A DNA stretch of 64,000 nt from positions 1,123,915 to 1,187,914 of the forward strand of contig NC_049988.1 of the NCBI RefSeq assembly GCF_000003815.2. Reading direction: 5' to 3'. Of the stretch, positions 1 to 12,200 are shown one piece after another; positions within the stretch are counted from its first letter, which is position 1; each line of letters starts with the position of its first letter. A model generated the notes under the pieces. It was not told where the DNA came from. It did not search any database and saw only the letters and a program-made list of their open reading frames with translations. Made by a program: the position numbers and the translations under genes. This DNA is from Branchiostoma floridae (taxonomy: Eukaryota > Chordata > Leptocardii > Amphioxiformes > Branchiostomatidae).

Positions 1-114
1 CTTGTACAGGGTGACAGCGGTGTGGAATTGTCGTCGGAACTGTAGTGATGGAAGGGATAACTGGGTGTACAGGGATTGGTATGACGGGTACGGGAGTCCA
101 TGTTGTCCACTGTA

Positions 115-294
115 TCATCTTTTTAACATTTGATGTTAAGAATATGATGTATACTAGTATACTTAGGTATCTTTACATCCATAAACCCATGAAAATATTT
201 GGGTACACCCTGTGCACCCACAGAAAAAAATTGGGTGCACAGCTCCAATTTTGGGTGCACCTGGGTGCACATGCACCCAGTATTTCGAGCTCTG
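115..294. repeat. MITE fragment, CAGGGCTCGAAAT family
   Basis: This stretch matches a near full-length copy at 61487-61856. Both share blocks such as AAGAATATGATGTATACT and the GGGTGCAC-rich right half. It ends with ATTTCGAGCTCTG, a one-base variant of the family's right terminus. The left terminus is missing, so this is a 5'-truncated copy. No coding capacity is evident; the overlapping open frames at the start of the window are repeat sequence. Confidence 0.7.
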
Positions 295-1388
295 TAAATC
301 CACCGAGTGAGCGAAGTGAGTCTCAATCTGTCTTTGAGATTTCTTGGAAGAAAAACTGTAGCACTTCGTCCACGTATTGTGATCCAGCGCAGTTCAAAGA
401 CAGAAGAACAGGATGTTGACTGCAATGGGGCATATGTTGCACCTTTTGTGTGGTCAATCATCTCAATGTCCTATATATCCTTCTGATTGGATCCAAGGGG
501 TTATAATTTATGGACCGGGCCGGTATACTGACCGCTGGATATTTCCACTTGTGGCACCTCTATGATGTTACCGCGTCATGACCGATATGAAATGGTCTTC
601 TTATGCTTCACTCACTCACACACGGCCCATAACCACAGCTGTCGTAGGGGCTCCACGACATCCATCAGCGGTGATGGCCTCATGACAAATTAAAGATAAA
701 AACATACAATCTTAATTGTAACATTTTTCCCAGACCGTACCCTGGGACCAACATCTAATAGTCAATAGAGCATTGACTCATCATTCTCCAAGCAGATCCA
801 TTGGGGCAAAATCATAACAATTTTTAACTGACCCTCAAGATCTCCCAGCTCCCAGGACAGATCTTGGAATCCAATCACAGATCTGCTTGGAGAAGGATAT
901 TGGCATGTGGGGGTCTGCAGGGGTTTGTGCTTTTGCTGACTTCACCGCAGTATATCTATGTACTAGTACTCAAGCAGCAGCCTTCAGGAAAGAAAATCAC
1001 TTAGCCCAATAACTGTAATTTTTTTCAGCCAACATTACTTTAAAGTTTAAAGGAAGCAACTACACAATAGCTCTTTATTAAGATATCTTAGAAATTGTAG
1101 TCTTTGGTGATCTTATTAATTTTTATTGTTATACTTTTGGAAGTGTTTGAGATACAGCACTGTTTAGTATGCACAACTTTGTATTTGTCCAGACTTGTAA
1201 TATAAGTTGTACGGCTCAATAAAAGTCTCACATCCATCTGCATGACTGCTGTGTGTGTTTTATATAGGGTAGGCAATTTGTACAGCATGAGCCAAGTATA
1301 TGGATGCTATAGGAAAAAAAAGCAACAAGTTTGTAAGATAAAGATGGGACTGTAACCATGGTAACCATCTCCTGCACTTCTGCCCCAG
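295..1388. other. Non-coding stretch upstream of ISCA1
   Basis: I see no supported gene here. A pyrimidine-rich tract ending in CCCCAG at 1383-1388 looks like a splice acceptor just before the ISCA1 coding exon, so an upstream non-coding exon may lie in this interval, but I could not place it. Confidence 0.4.
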
Positions 1389-1418
1389 GTGGTGGCCCGC
1401 TGGAGTCCGTACCCGGTC

Positions 1419-1805
1419 ATGGCAGGCCCGCTCTCCGCCACGGTTCGCGCCGCAACCCGCCGACGACTCATCCCCCAGCGTGTCGCTCTGGTGCTGACGC
1501 AAGCGGCAGTGAAGAAAGTCCGAACAATCATGGATAGTCGACCCGACATGATCGGGCTTAAAGTCGGCGTCCGCACGAGAGGATGCAACGGACTGTCGTA
1601 TACCATCGAGTACGCCAAAGAGAAAAACAAGCAAGACGAGGTGGTGGTTCAGGATGGCGTGACCGTATTGATCGACAAGAAGGCACAACTCACCCTTCTA
1701 GGAACAGAGATGGACTATCAGGAATCGAAACTAGCTTCAGAATTTGTCTTCCACAACCCAAACATTAAAGGGACATGTGGCTGTGGAGAGAGTTTCTCGC
1801 TATGA
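1419..1805 (+). CDS. ISCA1: Iron-sulfur cluster assembly 1 (mitochondrial A-type carrier), single exon
   Basis: The frame encodes 128 residues, against 129 in vertebrate ISCA1, and covers the whole HesB/IscA domain. The three metal/cluster-binding cysteines are present: C56 in the RTRGCNGLSY block, and C120 and C122 in the C-terminal KGTCGCGES block. The family acts in mitochondria with ISCA2 and IBA57 to mature [4Fe-4S] proteins. The basic N-terminus (TVRAATRRR) fits a mitochondrial targeting sequence. The ATG at 1419 is chosen because the protein from there aligns end to end with the family; an in-frame GTG at 1389 lies in presumed 5' UTR. The whole CDS lies in one exon, whereas the human gene is split. 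It is intact, so either an intron-poor true gene or a functional retrocopy. An AATAAA lies 271 bases after the stop. Confidence 0.95.
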   Translation: MAGPLSATVRAATRRRLIPQRVALVLTQAAVKKVRTIMDSRPDMIGLKVGVRTRGCNGLSYTIEYAKEKNKQDEVVVQDGVTVLIDKKAQLTLLGTEMDYQESKLASEFVFHNPNIKGTCGCGESFSL

Positions 1806-2075
1806 TGCATCACGATACAATGCACATTTTAGTTTTCGAAGAGATGGTATATTCTCACATGGAACATGTGAACAGCAACCTTCGATGAAGATATTATCAC
1901 AAATGGATACTTTGATGAAACTATTATTGTTGCCAAGGATTGACAAGATAACCGTTTCTTGAGGAGGTCATCTGCAGAAGGATTCTGAGACCGGATCGGA
2001 CACTAGTTTCTCCAGACAAGTTCACTGTCATCACGATGGGAAAGGAACTGGTCAAATCAGCAACTATTTTGAACT

Positions 2076-2081
2076 AATAAA
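2076..2081 (+). promoter_or_regulatory. Candidate ISCA1 polyadenylation signal
   Basis: A canonical AATAAA hexamer lies about 270 bases after the ISCA1 stop codon, a plausible 3' UTR length. No transcript evidence is available. Confidence 0.4.
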
Positions 2082-2261
2082 CTTGATAAGGGGATTGGAC
2101 ACCATAAGGCCTGACTGCTGGTGTACCACATGACCAATCAGATCTTTAGTTCTTGAATATTTGTGAAAACATTAGGATGGACATGACAGAAATAAGCTAT
2201 TAAAGTCAGTATCTCTGACATGCGTAACAAATAATTAAGCCGAAGATATACCTGTTTATGT

Positions 2262-2660
2262 AGACTATGTTGATTCGATTATTTGGGTGACACCCTCTGA
2301 AAACCCCATAACTTATGCAAGCGTGCTTATGCAAAAATGAATTTGGCAAAAAAAAGTTGCCTTCATTATGAAATCTAATTGGTGAGGAAGGTTGAACAAA
2401 TGACTTACTGTAAAACACAGAGTATGGTATACCAAACAACAGATGCTTCATTTTTGCCCTTTCACATTTTCTCCGAATTTGCATTCTACAACATTATTAT
2501 CTGTTTCCCGATACTTTTTTTAGCAGTTCATGGCAGTTACATTGCTCCTTTTGCAGGTGCTTTGTACATTTGACAGTTTAAATGTAAACGTTTCTTTAGA
2601 AATGGACCAAGCTTGATGCTGCTCATGTATGTTGTCCATATAATTGAATCAACATGGCCT
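2262..2660. repeat. MITE, AGGCCATGTTGATT / TGGATGACAT family, copy A
   Basis: The ends are imperfect inverted repeats: AGACTATGTTGATTCGATTA on the left and the reverse complement of AGGCCATGTTGATTCAATTA on the right. The interior is shared with the copy at 13551-13934, for example in the GAAGGTTGAACA block. Other relatives lie at 43492-44031 and 48676-48813. Confidence 0.65.
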
Positions 2661-5470
2661 AACATGTCAAATATGCACGTTTTGGCAGGTCCTGTTGCCT
2701 ACCTGGCTTGATTTAGATGAATGGTTGGGATGTAACATGTCTTAACTTTCTGTCTTTGGGAGATATCAGACCAGTACGAAGACACTGTGTCTATTCAGTA
2801 TTCTCAATCTTGTTAAGCCTTTTTTAATAGTTTTTGCTGTGCAAATAAGAAGAAAGGCTTTTCTCATTAACGTAATAGTTTCTGAAGTTTTTGTAACATT
2901 CATAATTGGTGTGTAAGGCAGGAAAGTAGAAATTTGACTTTTGATGACAATAAATTAAAGGGCAGTGTTCAACACAGATGATTACCCTAGCGAACATGGG
3001 ACTTATGAACAACTTATTATGGACCATAGTCCTCTTTTCACCCACAGTAAGTCAAATGGTCTGAAAGTGGACTTAATCAGGGAGGGTTGCTTAATAACCG
3101 TGATCAACTGCCCCTCCCATGGACTTACTGTGGACAGGCTGGATCTGTCACCCAGCTGCCCTGCCCAGTAGAGGCCCCTGTGTGCTTCTGAAGTTGTTTT
3201 GGGATTAGTAATGCCAGATGTACCATGTAATTGAGATAGCCACAAGACTCAAGTCTGTTTACACTGTTATTGATGGTTCAGTGTGTTAGCACCTTTTGTG
3301 CTCCTCTCAGTTCTCTGGTTGAAGAAGACCAAACATCATCTTGTTACCAAGGTTGGATTGTCCCTTAGTTACATTTTGAGGGGTGCATCTATTTAATGCT
3401 TAATATATGATCCAGAATTGGGCTGTCACATCCATTCTTTTTTGGAGGGGTACCTTAAAGAGTTTACAGGTTTTGTCCACAGTTATAACTGGAAATACAA
3501 CTCTGCACATATGCCAGTAATCCCCTAGAAATAATAGTGTTCATTTGCCACAGTAATGACAGCCCTCAAGTATTACCAACAGTGTCAACACTACCCAACC
3601 AGTAGAGTGGCCAGGTCACATGATGGATCAGGCCAGCAGAACCCTGATAGGTCATGTGACCTGGCCACTCCATACCAAGTTGCCAAAATGAAACAAACTA
3701 AAGAATTCGTGGCTTTCTCCAACCTAAGAAACAGACAAGGGAGCATTGACCAGAATCTGGGGCAGTCATTCCCTCATGAGTTGTGCTTAATTAGAAAGAC
3801 ATGGTCCAGTTCAGTGAAGAGAAGGGCTCTAACTTAAGAGAGGGGTCATGAGGTCATGAAGCTTCTAGGTCACTGAAAGGTCAGTTCACACTCAGACTGC
3901 TATCAGGTTTATCAAAGATGAACATGAGTATGGAAGACAGGTTGCTTCATTCCCAATCCACAGTATATGTAAATGATGAAATATAAATAAGCCAATTGCA
4001 AGAATCTGGAGGTATCAGACTTTTCCACCGAACTGAAGGAAATTGTACTTTGTAGGCACATGTAAACATGATACTCCAGGGTCCCTGGGCAGCATACAGT
4101 GGAAGTGGTCACACCAAATTAATGCTGACTCCAAATGATACCTACAGTCTACCACTGTCTCTACCCTTATGTACCTGGCTGGCAGTGTTATGTATTCTGT
4201 AAAAAGGAGGAAATCACCAGGATTGGATTGTGCCTGTTAGTGTTAATGTTGTTCAGAGCACATCAGATACATGTAAAAATATACACAGGTGGGGTTTGAT
4301 TTTCATCATAGCTGATCATATTTGAAAAACTGAAACTTGATCCAATTACAGTGCGCTTGCATCTGTATATCAAGGTACCCTGTAGAAGAACACTTTTGAA
4401 GATGTAATAAAGCCAGCAATTGCAGGGGCTCTCCTTCTCTGTGACCTCCCTCAGCAGTACAAGTCAGCTATAAAAACTCATCTGTCTTGCCTGTAATCAT
4501 TAAACAAACAAAGGTGGTCTGTAACCCCAGGACACTAACAGCTACTGGTCATGGTATTTCTCTATTGGCCTTTCTGTAATAATTGTCATGTAAATAGCAA
4601 TGTTTTATTTGTAGACTATGATCAACTTGATGAACCAGCCCATGTTAACTCAGCTCACACTAAGTTACAGTCTATAGTTTTCTTCTGCAAGACCTTCCTG
4701 TAAGTTGAGCTTGGATGCATGACAAATTGATGTCACCCCATGATGAGCCCCAGAGATAACGAACAGAGGGGCACATCTTACACATGTGCTGGGCCTTCTC
4801 CCAGCACTGGTGATTAATGAGCAGGACATAATAGGGACTAAAGATGGACTTACTCTCTTAATCAGTGTGAAGGACTCAGTGCGGATAATAGCCCACCAAA
4901 GCTAACACCAACAACCCTCAGACATGATAACATGGGGTGGACTTATTCTGGGACTAACTCCCCTTTTGCCAGCAGTAAGTCCACCTTCTGTCTACCTTCA
5001 GTCTGTGTTAAAACCCATGTTCGCAAGGGCATCAATAATACTTATTCTATTATTAAAGGTAGTTTGTGCCCAGTTGGTAGATAGTTGACAGTAGGTACCA
5101 TACAATTCACAGATGTCAAGTGTGCTGCAGTGCAGAATTATAATCTGATGAAAACACTCAGATTGTGGTGGTGGTTTCTTTGTTCAGGTTCAAGTTTAAG
5201 AGAAATTTTGTATCTGAGGCATAACTTTTTCCTGATATTATGTCTAAAACAAAATGTCTCCTAACTCAAGTGCTCGATGCACAAGAACATTTGTACAAAT
5301 GTTCATATATACTAGTACTGGTCTTACTCTTAGTGCAAATGTACATTTTTGTCTATCAAAACCGTCATTGGCACACCAAATTAGTGACTGTGTTTGTCAT
5401 TAATGTTCTATCCTGTTCCATTGTGCCTTGCCTGTTGCTTAGTCCTGCAGCCATTTTAGCATATAACTGT
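2661..5470. other. Non-coding, repeat-derived sequence
   Basis: I find no exon I can support here. Short open frames lack family resemblance and good splice context. The interval contains a perfect 19 bp inverted repeat at 3605-3670, listed separately, and related GGACTTACTG-type blocks near 3010-3140 and 4840-4985, probably copies of an unclassified repeat. Confidence 0.4.
3605..3670. repeat. Perfect 19 bp inverted repeat (hairpin) with CACATG core
   Basis: GAGTGGCCAGGTCACATGA at 3605-3623 is exactly repeated in reverse complement at 3652-3670, separated by 28 bases. Each arm holds GTCACATGA, an E-box/M-box-like sequence. It could be a cruciform-forming site, a paired bHLH site or a MITE relic. 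Confidence 0.7.
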
Positions 5471-5476
5471 AAGGTG

Positions 5477-5650
5477 TCATCTTGACTTTCTGGGTGAAGT
5501 ACAGTTTCACATCATCAATCAGTCAGTCTAGAAGGCCTTTGCTGCGCCTACCCATCCTAGGTGTCAGTTTTTTGTTGAAGGCGATGTTGAGCGCCTTTTG
5601 GGCAGGTGATGAGTCAGACATACGAAGGATGTGTCCAAAAAGATGCCATT
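5477..5650 (-). pseudogene. LINE ORF2 C-terminal fragment
   Basis: On the minus strand this translates as WHLFGHILRMSDSSPAQ, then a basic stretch with RMGRRSKGLLD, a stop, and a continuing LIDDVKLYF block. The W-x-G-H-(I/V)-L-R-M pattern followed by a basic G-R-P/S-like segment is typical of the region after the reverse transcriptase domain in non-LTR retrotransposons. It has an in-frame stop and no catalytic domain, so it is a 5'-truncated, decayed copy. Confidence 0.6.
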
Positions 5651-8046
5651 GTGGTGGAGAAGTTTTGCACCTCTTGTAGACGTACAAGAACAGACAATAG
5701 ATATCCCCACAGTGAAGGTAAAGGTAGTCACATAATCTCTTTTGAGGCCTTACAGGAACAGTGGGTTGTTAATCCACATTGTCTAGTGATGGGCATTGGA
5801 AGGCAGAGACCATTGATACATGTATAATTTTTTTCATACACATGCAAATATCCGTAATTCCTTAGTCGTAAATGATTGGAATATGATGTACATTGTATTA
5901 TGCATGAAGATGAATACCGCCATGCGTTACAAAATATAAAATAGCACTAACTTACTTATTCTCAAACACTATTACACATTATTTTTAAGATCAGTCCTAG
6001 ATTTCTGAACCTCACCTATTTTTTCCCAGAGCACTGTTTTTTAATCTCAAGGCCATCAATTTTCAGACTTGACTCTAGATCACCTCTTTCCTGCATCATC
6101 AGTATTATTCCTCTGGAACCCATCCTGGAAGGTGCATTGAACTCACAAATGTCAAGTGCTGCTCTCCAGTAGATTCTTCAGCAATGAATACATCATCAGT
6201 CAACTTTAAATTTATAATCATGATAACGTAACATGACGATATCAGTATCACTCATCCAAGCAGACCCTCTTTTGTTACATCGATGAATTTTGAATTTCAC
6301 AATGATAGACCTGGACATGTCAGACCAAGATGGATTACCAAACTGACACATGCTTTAAAGAAAATGAATGTTTCAGTCACTAGACCCTATAGCTAACAAC
6401 ACCAAGCCACAGTGTCATATTACATGCAGAAGGAAAGTCGCTACATGCATGACATGTAAGTGTGAGTATTATATGAACACACCAAGGCTGAACTGTTGAA
6501 ATGATATCAAAGAATACAAAAGACAATTTCAGGTAGAGCTGTGTACTTGAGTAGACAGTAAGTGTTTAAGGCTTGTATGCCACTTTGACAGATAGAATTA
6601 CCATGATGAAATTACTGTGGCACTGAACTAAAGCCACATCTCTAGATATCCCGGTCTAAAGCACAGAATAACACTTTTTTAAGGCCAGAGTCAAATTTTC
6701 ATCTTTGTTTTCATAAAGATTACTGACAAGGTTAGGCCTCACCAATTCAAATTGTTGTATCTCGGATTTTTTCAGAAAAAAATTGGACCTGTAGGTCCGA
6801 AAAAAGAAAGAAAATTGTTTTGTCTGTTGGAGAGATCAAGGGGCTTAATCAAGTTTCACAACATAAATTAAAACAGATTCAACAAATACATGTAAGTTTT
6901 CAGGTTTCCTTGGCACATTTTCTGCAACAAATCAATGTCTAAAGTGGTCCCTGATTAGCAAAGCCCCAATTTTGAAAAAAAGGTAATATCAATACCGTAT
7001 AAAATAACCACATACAGGTACTGAAATTTGAGGCCATAGTTTACTTAGGAGTTAGGAAAGGCAGTGATTTTTTTTTTCCAAATTGGAAAAAATATGACAG
7101 CAGAATCCAACAAGCAACAAATAAAATTGATGTGGCCTAATGACAAATATTGTATTCTGGCGCTTAAGTCACTTTTAATCCTTATCCTGTGACTACTGTG
7201 TTCTATTGTTTCCCAGGTCTCCAATGGAACACAACTAAGTATCAGCAGAATCAACCAGCTCCTCCAGAGTAAGGTCCTGTCATCACCAGTGAAGTACACT
7301 TCATCTACAATGTGTGGTCCTGACTTAAACTGAACAGGCTAGGGGTCAAGGTGGACGTCTCAAAAGGATATCAGCAAGGTAAATATGCTGACTGACAGTA
7401 GTTTTTGACAAACAGTTAAAGAAGAGGCCAAAACCATGACATTTCCCTCATCATGCCAAAATAGATGTTCCATGTGCCTATATTTCAGGAGTAAAGGAGT
7501 AAAAAATCCTTGTTCAGTTTTGCAGCAATTCAAGGTTTAGTCTTACCAGTGATGTGCATGTGATTTCACCTAGACTGGGCATGCCCACAAGCTGTGTTTG
7601 ATCAATCCCAATATCTGTTTAGCCTTAGTTGTTATTTTATTAACATGGGCATCCCACTTCAGCCCGGTTGTTAATCAAACACCCAGGTATGGATAGGTTT
7701 TTGTGTATGGCCTTTGCAAAGAAACTGAAATGTATGACCAACCATAAGATAACGAGATTAATCATTCTCATCAGATATGTAGTGATGGGCTTTTCAAGGT
7801 CATGACACCTTAAGTGAGAGCTGTTGGCTATCTGAGTGGTGTACATTACTGCATTAACAGATTGGAATAAGGGAATCCCAGCAGTGTTAAGTGGACCATT
7901 GATGGGCATTCTGAAAGTGCTGTCATGTATTTCTACTCAAATCTGTGTCATATTTGCATTAGATAGATTGCTCCCTCCAGTAGCACTTCTGTCCACTGGA
8001 TGAAATGACTTGAACAGCCGGTTTAGCTATTGTATTTGTCACATCA
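5651..8046. other. Non-coding, no gene recognised
   Basis: No ORF here has recognisable family features or a convincing exon structure. The sequence is AT-rich and looks like old repeat and intergenic DNA. Confidence 0.35.
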
Positions 8047-8142
8047 TTATCGGTTGGCTGTAGAGCAGGTGACAGCAAGCTTTCTCCATTTTTCCCTGTT
8101 GCTGGCAACGTCAGATATCTGTTTTAGTGTGACTTGGCTGAA
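8047..8142 (-). pseudogene. LINE ORF2 extreme C-terminus fragment
   Basis: The minus-strand translation FSQVTLKQISDVASNREKW continues to RKLAVTCSTANR and two stops. The pattern x-N-R-x-x-W-R-K-L-A at the very end of ORF2 is a common ending of non-LTR retrotransposon proteins. The same type of ending occurs on the plus strand at 63800-63922. Only about 32 residues are left. Confidence 0.6.
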
Positions 8143-8767
8143 TGTACTGTAAACAGGTTATTTGCTAGGATCTTATGATAGAGGGTCCAAATTTCTTGGT
8201 GAGTCATGGTATTGATAAAGGCACGGCTTTCGTCGGGGGGTCCAGGGGCATCCACCTTCCATGGTGCAGAATTTTCTAGAATTTTAAGTTAAAATGGTGC
8301 ATTCTAAGGTATCCTGAGGGGCAAAATTTCTGTCAGAGAAGTCACAGTAGAAGACTATGACCACAAATGACCTAGTGGCATCCCTGGTCAATCAGAATTT
8401 CATGCCTCTGATTGACAGAGGATCTGCTCCCCCTTGTAAGGGCATTTAGTGCATCCAATCTCTTCTTATTTTGAGAAAAGTGCATCTACCTGAAACATGC
8501 TGGGCTAAAAGCCTGACTGCAAATATGGCATCCTCTGGCCATGAGTTGTGACAGAGAGAATGTACAGTTTTATAGGTTCCTCTTCAGAATACATTGTCTC
8601 AGAAATTTCAGCTGTCTCATCACACAATCTCTATCAAGAGAGAAATTTACATTTACATGAAGCGCTAAAGGTATGATATAAAAATATCGGCATACAGAAA
8701 GAAATCAGAGTGTACTTATGGTAGTCTAGTAAAGGAATACATGAAAACTATTTAGTAAGAAGACTAT

Positions 8768-8801
8768 GATCTCTCTCTCTCTTACTCTCTCTCTCTCTAT
8801 C
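8768..8801. repeat. (CT)n microsatellite
   Basis: Interrupted CT dinucleotide run next to the 3' end of a minus-strand LINE fragment; such tails often mark LINE 3' ends. Confidence 0.7.
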
Positions 8802-8975
8802 CATTGTATGATCAAACTGCTGCTTGAGTCCCTGACACGGGTAGGCAGCAGTCGGCTAGTCTTCACACCCTGCTTCCATGCGGCTCTGTCCAGTGAGTCG
8901 ACCCCTGTCAGACCGCACACCTTGATGTCCCTCCTAATACACTCCATCCAAGTTTTTCCCGGTCTACATGATACA
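8800..8975 (-). pseudogene. LINE ORF2 C-terminal fragment, a third family
   Basis: The minus strand reads GKTWMECIRRDIKVCGLTG, then VDSLDRAAWKQGVKTSRLLPT. A (R/K)-x-T-W-x-x-C-(V/I)-x-x-D segment, then L-D-R-x-x-W and a short tail, is a familiar ending for LINE ORF2 proteins in invertebrate chordates. No reverse transcriptase domain remains. It lies about 100 bases upstream of the first INPP1 coding exon. Confidence 0.6.
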
Positions 8976-9074
8976 GTGTACTTTGTCTCTAGGCGTTGTC
9001 TGATAACATTTTGAGCACAGTCCCATTTTTCAAATCTCTCAGGACTTATCGTTTACTGTCCACTTGATTACAGG

Positions 9075-9299
9075 ATGACTGACACAACTGTTAAGATGGC
9101 GGACTTCCTGACCAGTTTGGTCCGTCTGTCAGAGAAAGCTGCTCACCTGGCCCGGACCATCCGCTTGGAGCACGCTCTGTTTGAGCTTCTAGTGGAGGAG
9201 AAGACGGGGACGGCCAAGAACAAACGTTTCCAGCAGGACTTTAAGACACTGGCAGACGTCTTGATACAGGAGATGATTAAACATGACCTTGGCAAACAG
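9075..9299 (+). CDS. INPP1: INPP1 exon 1
   Basis: Encodes residues 1-75, including the FKTLADVLIQE helix that is near identical across the family. The donor is CAG|GTTGGT and the phase is 0. Confidence 0.93.
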
Positions 9300-12200
9300 G
9301 TTGGTTCCTGAACAAGTTTCTTTATAGACAACCAAGTGTTTTTATATTCATGATATTTGGCAGGTGGGTAGTTACCGTAAGACAAAGGGCAAGTGCGATA
9401 ATTGGCATGGTAGCCGCTTCTTGTATGTTTGTGTGTTTATTTGTAAACAGTATATCTTAAGAATCTTTGGATGTACAAGTGTACTTGATACTGTAAATGC
9501 AGAAACGTTTGCGGTGGTTTAATGTTCATGGTGTTTGCAGCGGCCGCTTCACCGCGAATTTAAAATCACTGCGAACATTTTTCCATAACAGTAAGAGACT
9601 ACAGTGCTTGGTGCTACCGCAAAATTGTAACCACCGCGAAAAGTCCATTTTCCTGCTACCGCGAAATTAAATCTCCGCGAACTTAAATGCATTTACAGTA
9701 TATGGTACATGTAGTTGGGTAGATGACGGGTCAAGCAAGACTAAAAGTAAAAGTTCAATGATAGGCATCCTAGCGGCTTCCTACAGCACTACAGTGGGGC
9801 CTCTGATCTTGAAGTGCTATTGAACAAGACTGATCTTTGAGTGCTAACATTCTGTAGAAACATGTTTTTGCTGTTGTTCATGTCCTTCTTCTTTCATCTT
9901 CTGTCATTTTGGCGATGTCTCAGGGGTGAGCCTGTCTTTTCTCCTGTTTTCAGTACCATGTGGTAGTGAGCCTAATGGTATAGTATTGTGGGCAAAAGCC
10001 AAATTACTGGATCGGAAACATGCTTCATTTTCTTGAAAATGTTGCATTATCTTCTAGTTGATAGATGTATAGCTGATATTGATTTATTTTTCAGTTCCCT
10101 TCCATCGTTGGCCACATCCATGGTGAAGAAGACAACACCTTCACCAACCAGCTGGGAGAGACAGTCACAGTGCAGGTGCAGCCCTCCCTGCAGCAGACTG
10201 CAGACCTACTCTGCACTGTACTGGATGGGAACAAACATGCTGCAGCATTATTGGCTGAAGCAGTGCACTGGGACGTCGCCATGGAGATGGATGAGAGATT
10301 GACAGCTGCTACCATGGACATCTCTGTGGAGTCACTGGGGATATGGATAGACCCTATAGGTGAGATAGTGGGAACGAGGGATGGAGTATTAGGGAAGGTT
10401 ATGTACGAGACATTTTCACATCCAAGGCAGCTTTACTTCTATATTGTATTTATTGATTTGCCCTCGAGCTGTCCCCAGGACTCTTACCTCCTTCCAGGGA
10501 TGGAAATTACATTCAACATTTTAGAACAGACTAGGATTTTATGCCGTCCATCCAAAACATAATTTATTTATTAGGAAATGTCATTTGAATTTTGTGACAT
10601 GAAAATGTATTTTTCTAAGTTTAAAAAGATGAATTTGACAAGGAAAATTATCAACATGGCTCCCACATGATGAGTGGAGCAAAAAAAAAGTAAAGCTGGA
10701 GACAGTGAATGATAAGAAATGTCACTTGTAGGTGAGTATTGTGCATCACCCTTTCTCCCAGCCCTCCCTTTGGTTGGATCACTGGGGATTCTACCCGCGA
10801 TTGGGCTGGTATCTGATACAGAATACAATGTGTTGTATTCCGTATTCATCAGGGCTATGTATGACATAAAGTCACGAGACAGTCAAATTTGGCAGCTGAC
10901 AGACTTTTTACTGCTTTGCACATCATGATTAGAATGATAACTGTATACTTTGCTTGGCTAAAGTAATTTGAAAAAAGATACAACCAGGGAAATGTAAGCT
11001 GCCATCTTTGTTAAAGGTGCACTCTTACCGCACTTGTGTCAAGCTTGCGTCACTGCAGTTTTTGTTCACTGTGTCACTGTTTCGTTATTTTCTCCGATTT
11101 TTTATAACTCAGATATTGCGTAATACATAAAAGTTTGACTTGGAAGACGACAAAACACACAATGTTAAGTAAGAAAATTTGTTCTTTATCTCTGAAATTC
11201 GTTGAGCATCTTTTGAACCCTGCAGTGGCGCAAGCATGACGCAGTGAGAGTGCACCTTTAGACAGAAAGGCATTTATTCTTGATATATCATGCAAACAGC
11301 AATGATCCAGTGACTGAGTAAATACTGCCCCATGTAATTTTGTTTTGATTGCAGACTCTACAGCAGAGTACATCCGTGGTGCGGAGGATGAGACAGCGAC
11401 AGACGGCGTGTATCACCGCGGCCTGCAGTGCTGCACTATTCTCATTGGTGCTTTTGATCGTGAGTCAGGGCTGCCTGTCATGGGAGTCATCAATCAACCA
11501 TTTGCCCAGAAGGACCAAGAAACTCTGAGGTGAGACCCAGATTGTTTGGTTCTGGAAGTTTTCCTAAGAAAAGCATGCAACCATACATGTACAAATATTA
11601 TGTAACTTGAAAAATTTGTTTTGGTTGAAGTCACTTGGATTGATTTACTGTAATTTTGAACTGTATACCAAAATGAATAGACTTAGCCAAATTTTTACTA
11701 TCCAACTCCAGTCTTTGTCAAGGAATGGACAATTCACTGCTTCTGTCTCGTCACCTTATGCAGATAGAACACGTGACTTTTTTTACAGTGATCATAACAA
11801 AGTCATTATTAGACTAGCTAAACATGTGGCTCAGTAAGCAGTGGATCATAGGTTGCAGGAAGTCCATCCTTACTGAGTCACGTGTTCTATCTGCATAACA
11901 TGACGTCACGACAGCAGTGTATTGTTCATTCCTTGACAAAGACTTGTGCTTGTCAGTCAAAAATTTTGGGTGAGTTCAATTTTTGTGTTGGATACTACAT
12001 TTAAACTAGTTCAATAATGACTTCTACCAACACAGATAAACTTTCAAGTTAACTTACAAAGTTGTCCAATCAATGTCCATATTAAACATTAATGATTCCT
12101 CTCCACCAGCTGGAAGAGCCGACACCTGTGGGGAGTGTGTTACAACGGGTACAGCTGCCACTCACTCACTGCTACCATGGCAACGGAACCGTCCCACCAA

